From positions 1-8,551 of the forward strand of contig CANUCD010000039.1 of NCBI GenBank assembly GCA_947856335.1: 8,551 nt of DNA, written 5' to 3'. The notes under the pieces were generated by a model. It ran no database searches, was not told where the DNA came from, and was given only the letters and a program-made list of their open reading frames with translations. Positions 5,130-8,551 of this stretch are shown here, piece by piece. Position 1 is the stretch's first letter, and each line of letters begins with the position of its first letter. Position numbers and translations under genes: made by a program. The DNA is from an uncultured Bacilli bacterium. GTDB taxonomy: Bacteria; Bacillota_I; Bacilli_A; RF39; UBA660.

Positions 5130-7421
5130 ATGAAAAAAATATTATTTACTTGTTTACTAATGATGCTTTTTTTAGTATGTAAAACAAATTGTCATGCTGA
5201 AGAAAATTATATATATTTGGGAGATCAAATACCAAATTTGCGTCTATATCTAAAAACACCTACAACAGAAAAATACAAAGGAATGTTTCTAATTAAAAAC
5301 AGAAATACAGGAGAATATGTCTATTGTATAGAACCTGGAGTTAATTTAAAAAATGGTAATTTTAAAGCTTATCAATCTTTAGGAGAATTAGAATCAATAC
5401 TTGGGATAACACAAGAAGATTGGGATAATATTAGAACAATTGGTTATTATGGTATTGGTTATAAAGATAGAACAGATATTAAGTGGTATGCAGCAGCTCA
5501 ATATTTAATATGGGAATATTTATTAGAAGGTAAGGGTGAAATTTATTTTGTTGATGAAAATAATAATAAAGTTGAACCTTTAAAAGAGGAAATAGATGCT
5601 ATTCGCTATGATTTATCTCGTCATAATTTAATGCCATCTTTTTTGCATGAATTAGATGGGTTAGTTTTTCATGTTGGGGATACAATTACTCTTACTGATG
5701 AATATAATATTCTTGAAGATTTTGCTATATCAAAAGGTAATTTTAATGCTTTAGTTACTGGTAATAAACTTACAATTGAGTTTACAAAAGCTGGAGAAGA
5801 ATCTATTTTGTTTAGAAGAAATATGCGTGAAGAAAATATTGCTAAAATATTTTATGCACCATCTAGTCAAACGGTTATGAATCGTAGTGCAGCAGCAACT
5901 ATTTATGATCAAGCATACTTTTATGTTACTTCCCCATCTCTTACAATTGTAAAAAAAGATGCGCAAAGTGGAGCAAAGCTTGCTAATGCAACTTATGAGA
6001 TATATTATGAATGGGGTAGTTTATATACTACTGTTACTACAAACGAAGAGGGTGTTGCTTATTTAAGTGAGATACCAGAGGGGAAATATTATTTAAAAGA
6101 AGTACAAGCTCCTTATGGTTATAAATTAAATACTGATGTTATAAATTTTGAGGTAGAAAAAGATGATATTGTTATTGAAGCTACTAATGATTTAATAATT
6201 AGAGAAATAAAAATTGCTAAATATTTAGAAAATGCTGATAAATCATTAAAGCTTGAAAGTAATGCTGAATTTCAAATATTTGATAGTAATAAAAATTTAA
6301 TCGATACAATTAAAACAGATAAGTATGGTATTGCAAGTATTTCTCTTTCCTATGGGACATATATTATTCATCAAACTAAAGGAATGGATGGTTATAGGTA
6401 TATTGATGATACTACTTTTAGAGTAGATGAAGATTCTACTAATTTTATTAGTCTTAAAAATACGCAGTTAGTCGGGTTTTTAGAAGTAGTTAAAAAAGAT
6501 ACTGATACCTTGGAAATAATTAACAATGAAGCTGAGTTTAAAATATATGATATAAATAAAAATGAATATATAAAAATAGATAATAATGATACTTTTAAAA
6601 CTATAGATGGCGTATTAAAGATAGATAATATTCCTTATGGGGAGTATGAACTAATTGAGCTAAAAGCTCCTTTATCTTACAAATTAGCAGAAGAAAGTGT
6701 TTTCTTTACAATTGATGGTGAAGAAAAAGTGGTTTTAGAAGTTACAAATTCGAAAATTAAAGGGACAATTTTAGTAATTAAAAAAGATATAGATACTGGC
6801 AGTATTATTAAAGATGAAGCAATATTTCAAATATATGATAAAGCAAATAAAAAATATTTAAGTGTTGATGGCGAAAATATTTTTAAAACTGTAGATGGAA
6901 TGTTTAAGTTAGAAAATATTATTTATGGAGATTATGAATTAGTGGAAATATCTGCTCCAAATTCTTATATTTTAACAAATGAACGTATAGCTTTTTCAAT
7001 AAAAAATAATGAAGAACTTACGATTGATGTTTTTAATAAACAGAAAAATGGTTCTTTACAAATTGAGAAGTTAGATAGTGATAATCTAGAACCATTAGAG
7101 GGAGTTATATTTGGTTTATATGATAGTCTATATCAATTATTAGGAGAATATAAAACTGATGATAATGGAATTATTTTAATAGATAATATAATAAGTGGAG
7201 ATTATTATATTAAAGAAATAAGTACTATAAATGATTATGAATTATTAGAGGGATTTATGCCTGTTCAAATAAAAAATAATACGCTTACTTCTCTTAAAGT
7301 GACTAATCGAGTTAAAATAAATGTGCCTAAAACAGGGGTTAATGAAATAAAGATGAGTCATATATCTTCTGCTTTGATGTTTTTAGGAGTATCTTTATAT
7401 TTCTATGGCAAAAAGCATTAA
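5130..7421 (+). CDS. Secreted thioester-domain adhesin with five SpaA/Cna-B stalk domains and VPKTG anchor
   Basis: The 763-residue product has a signal peptide cut near residue 23 (CHA-EEN). A thioester domain (about 35-265) carries C66 in EYVYCIEPG and Q124 in AAAQYLIW, matching the Cys and Gln-xx-hydrophobic-Trp motifs whose side chains form a reactive thioester for covalent host attachment. Five SpaA/Cna-B domains follow at about 270-353, 358-444, 449-540, 545-636 and 641-726. Four keep the Lys/Glu/Asn triad: K275/E324/N353, K455/E510/N540, K551/E606/N636 and K647/E696/N726. The second has Q415 in place of Glu. VPKTG (732-736), a hydrophobic segment and a KKH tail make a sorting signal. 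No YPKN pilin motif is seen, so it looks wall-anchored rather than polymerised. ATG 5130 is preferred over TTG 5097, which lies inside the hairpin. Confidence 0.93.
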   Translation: MKKILFTCLLMMLFLVCKTNCHAEENYIYLGDQIPNLRLYLKTPTTEKYKGMFLIKNRNTGEYVYCIEPGVNLKNGNFKAYQSLGELESILGITQEDWDNIRTIGYYGIGYKDRTDIKWYAAAQYLIWEYLLEGKGEIYFVDENNNKVEPLKEEIDAIRYDLSRHNLMPSFLHELDGLVFHVGDTITLTDEYNILEDFAISKGNFNALVTGNKLTIEFTKAGEESILFRRNMREENIAKIFYAPSSQTVMNRSAAATIYDQAYFYVTSPSLTIVKKDAQSGAKLANATYEIYYEWGSLYTTVTTNEEGVAYLSEIPEGKYYLKEVQAPYGYKLNTDVINFEVEKDDIVIEATNDLIIREIKIAKYLENADKSLKLESNAEFQIFDSNKNLIDTIKTDKYGIASISLSYGTYIIHQTKGMDGYRYIDDTTFRVDEDSTNFISLKNTQLVGFLEVVKKDTDTLEIINNEAEFKIYDINKNEYIKIDNNDTFKTIDGVLKIDNIPYGEYELIELKAPLSYKLAEESVFFTIDGEEKVVLEVTNSKIKGTILVIKKDIDTGSIIKDEAIFQIYDKANKKYLSVDGENIFKTVDGMFKLENIIYGDYELVEISAPNSYILTNERIAFSIKNNEELTIDVFNKQKNGSLQIEKLDSDNLEPLEGVIFGLYDSLYQLLGEYKTDDNGIILIDNIISGDYYIKEISTINDYELLEGFMPVQIKNNTLTSLKVTNRVKINVPKTGVNEIKMSHISSALMFLGVSLYFYGKKH
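6474..7037 (+). repeat. Tandem duplicated SpaA domains 3 and 4, 288-bp period
   Basis: Bases 6474-6749 and 6762-7037 encode two 92-residue domains whose triad residues are offset by exactly 96 codons (K455/K551, E510/E606, N540/N636). Shared stretches include FKT-DG, the YGxYEL segment and SAP/KAP-x-SY. This points to an in-frame duplication within the adhesin stalk. Such repeats can expand or contract by recombination and change stalk length. Confidence 0.75.
7385..7389 (+). promoter_or_regulatory. Distant AGGAG site before the sortase start
   Basis: AGGAG lies inside the 3' end of the adhesin gene, 15 bases before ATG 7405, longer than the usual 5-9. Translational coupling from the 17-base overlap may compensate. 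An in-frame ATT at 7399 would sit 9 bases away but is a rare start. Confidence 0.35.
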
Positions 7422-7950
7422 AATAATTGGGGCATTATTTCTTTTATTAGGAGCATTATTATGTACATCTTTTTTTACAATAGAAAAAATAAACGAGCAA
7501 GAAGAAATAATAGAGATTGCTACTAAAATAGAAGAGAGCAATTATTTTGCTATTTTAGAGATACCTAAAATAAATTTAAAAAAAGAATTATTTCCTATTA
7601 AGGATAGAAAAAATAATGTTAATAAAAATATTTTAGTTCATGAATTAAGTATATTTCCTGATAATAATACTAGTCATGTTATTCTTGCAGCTCATTCTGG
7701 GAATGGTGATATTTCGTTTTTTAAAGATTTATATTTATTAGAGTTAGAAGATGAAGTTAAACTGTATTATCAAGATAAGATTTATATTTATGAAGTATTT
7801 GATATTGAAGTACAAGATAAAACAGGGGTGTTATATTTAAAGGAAGATAAAGAAAATATGATGAGTTTAATTACTTGTACTAAGGGCGATAAAGATACGC
7901 AAACAATTTATTATTGCTTCTTAAAAGATACTAAAAATATAGAAAAATAG
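7405..7950 (+). CDS. Sortase (class D-like), probable housekeeper of the neighbouring adhesin
   Basis: Sortases cleave sorting signals such as xPxTG and join the protein to the cell wall. This 181-residue protein has one N-terminal membrane segment (about 5-22), a stalk, and a catalytic domain with ILEIPKINL (50-58), the His motif ILAAHSG (93-99, H97) and the Cys motif SLITC (154-158, C158). It ends in a charged tail with no C-terminal membrane segment, which argues against the pilus-polymerising class C. The catalytic Arg usually found a few residues after Cys is not seen; the matching place reads DTQTIYY with Q166. Its start overlaps the adhesin stop by 17 bases, so the VPKTG adhesin is the likely substrate. 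Class assignment is tentative. Confidence 0.88.
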   Translation: MAKSIKIIGALFLLLGALLCTSFFTIEKINEQEEIIEIATKIEESNYFAILEIPKINLKKELFPIKDRKNNVNKNILVHELSIFPDNNTSHVILAAHSGNGDISFFKDLYLLELEDEVKLYYQDKIYIYEVFDIEVQDKTGVLYLKEDKENMMSLITCTKGDKDTQTIYYCFLKDTKNIEK

Positions 7951-7952
7951 CC

Positions 7953-7989
7953 AAAAATGCAGATTTTTTTAGGAAATTTGCATTTTTTT
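7953..7989 (+). terminator. Intrinsic terminator after the sortase gene
   Basis: Bases 7953-7967 pair with 7973-7987 as a stem of about 15 bp with G-U pairs, built around AAAAATGCA and TGCATTTTT, with a 5-nt loop. Seven Ts close the 3' side. It begins two bases after the sortase stop and separates the surface module from dnaG. The A-rich 5' side means it may also work in reverse. Confidence 0.8.
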
Positions 7990-7997
7990 AAAGGATT

Positions 7998-8025
7998 TTG
8001 GTGGGGTACGGGTAATAAATATAGA
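7998..8025 (+). promoter_or_regulatory. Weak candidate promoter for dnaG
   Basis: TTGGTG (7998-8003) and TATAGA (8020-8025) are 16 bases apart and lie between the sortase terminator and dnaG. Both boxes are imperfect, so only position and spacing support the call. Confidence 0.3.
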
Positions 8026-8052
8026 TAGAAGCCTAAATAGGGAAGTGATGCG

Positions 8053-8551
8053 ATGGCAACAAGCGAAGAAATAGAAAATGTGCGAAAAAGTGCTAATATT
8101 GTTGATATTATTTCTAGTTATGTTCCCCTAACGCAAAAAGGGAAAAATTATTTTGGGGTTTGTCCATTTCATGAAGACCATTCTCCTAGTATGAGTGTAT
8201 CAGAAGAAAAGCAAATATATAAATGTTTTTCTTGTGGAGCAGCTGGTAATGTTTTTACTTTTGTAAGTGATTATGAAAATGTAAGTTTTATTGAGGCTGT
8301 AAAGATTGTTGCTTTAAAATGTGGAATTGCTTTTAAGGGAGGGGAAGTTACTAAAAAGCCCAAAGCTTTTATAAGAGAATATGAAATGATGGCTTTAGCT
8401 TTAAAGTTTTATCAAAATAATCTTAATACTAAAGAGGGTATTTATGCTAAAGAGTATTTAAGTAAAAGAAATTTGTTAGAAAATGTTATTAAAGATTTTG
8501 ATTTAGGACTTGCTTTAGGTAAAGATTATTCATTGCATCAATTTCTAAGTA
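8053..8551 (+). CDS. dnaG: DNA primase DnaG, N-terminal part (cut by window end)
   Basis: DnaG makes RNA primers for DNA replication at the fork, working with the DnaB-type helicase. The reading frame runs from ATG 8053 to the window end without a stop, giving 166 residues of a protein usually near 600. The N-terminal CHC2 zinc-binding domain is clear: C37-P-F-H40 and C58-F-S-C61, within GVCPFHEDHSPSM and YKCFSCGAAGNVFTF. The catalytic TOPRIM domain and the helicase-binding C-terminus lie beyond the window. An AGGGAAG-type ribosome binding site (8039-8045) precedes the ATG by about 8-10 bases; an ATG at 8048 is out of frame. In many Firmicutes dnaG is followed by rpoD, which cannot be checked here. 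Confidence 0.95.
   Translation, partial: MATSEEIENVRKSANIVDIISSYVPLTQKGKNYFGVCPFHEDHSPSMSVSEEKQIYKCFSCGAAGNVFTFVSDYENVSFIEAVKIVALKCGIAFKGGEVTKKPKAFIREYEMMALALKFYQNNLNTKEGIYAKEYLSKRNLLENVIKDFDLGLALGKDYSLHQFLS

Noticed and set aside
5751..5966. Minus-strand 71-residue reading frame
   Set aside because: Shadow of the adhesin gene; its Cys-rich composition is a by-product of the opposite strand.

Overview
The window reads as chromosomal DNA from a low-GC, AT-rich Gram-positive bacterium, probably a Bacilli or Erysipelotrichia-like (Mollicutes-relative) Firmicute. The reasons are the very AT-rich codon use, AGGAG/AGGTG ribosome binding sites, sigma-A-like promoters, Bacillus-like UvrC motifs, a DnaG primase, and a sortase with a cell-wall-anchored surface protein. 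Tryptophan is written TGG inside intact genes and one gene ends in TGA, so the standard bacterial code fits better than the mycoplasma code. The assignment is inferred from gene content only; no search was run.

Layout. Bases 1-71 are a perfect 33-bp inverted repeat with a 5-nt loop, which may be cut off by the window edge, and whose right arm carries a plausible promoter. That promoter would serve a 55-residue membrane microprotein (93-260) whose stop overlaps the start of a divergent cytidylate kinase gene (260-880). A one-domain YigZ/IMPACT-family gene (864-1217, minus strand) overlaps cmk tail to tail. It is divergent from uvrC (1275-3074) across a 57-bp spacer containing a mirrored pair of -10 boxes in an 11-bp inverted repeat.

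uvrC overlaps an RnfC-like gene (3049-4158), which overlaps an RnfD-like gene (4155-5051). These keep the first two positions of the usual rnfCDGEAB order, but G, E, A and B are absent here. Both proteins seem to lack the motifs that bind NADH/FMN (RnfC) or carry covalent flavin (RnfD), while RnfC keeps two intact 4Fe-4S motifs. This pair is the least explained part of the window.

A near-consensus extended -10 promoter at the end of rnfD reads into a nested hairpin with T-tracts, then into a two-gene surface module. The first gene (5130-7421) encodes a secreted adhesin with a Cys-Gln thioester domain, five SpaA/Cna-B stalk domains and a VPKTG sorting signal. The second (7405-7950) encodes a sortase that probably anchors it. 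A strong hairpin terminator (7953-7989) closes the module. The start of dnaG (from 8053) runs off the end of the window and is bounded only by its start codon.

So the window holds housekeeping genes (nucleotide metabolism, DNA repair, primase) with two accessory modules between uvrC and dnaG: a reduced Rnf-like redox pair and a thioester adhesin with its own sortase. No stretch longer than about 100 bases lacks a gene. No tRNA, rRNA, CRISPR array, transposase or phage gene was seen.
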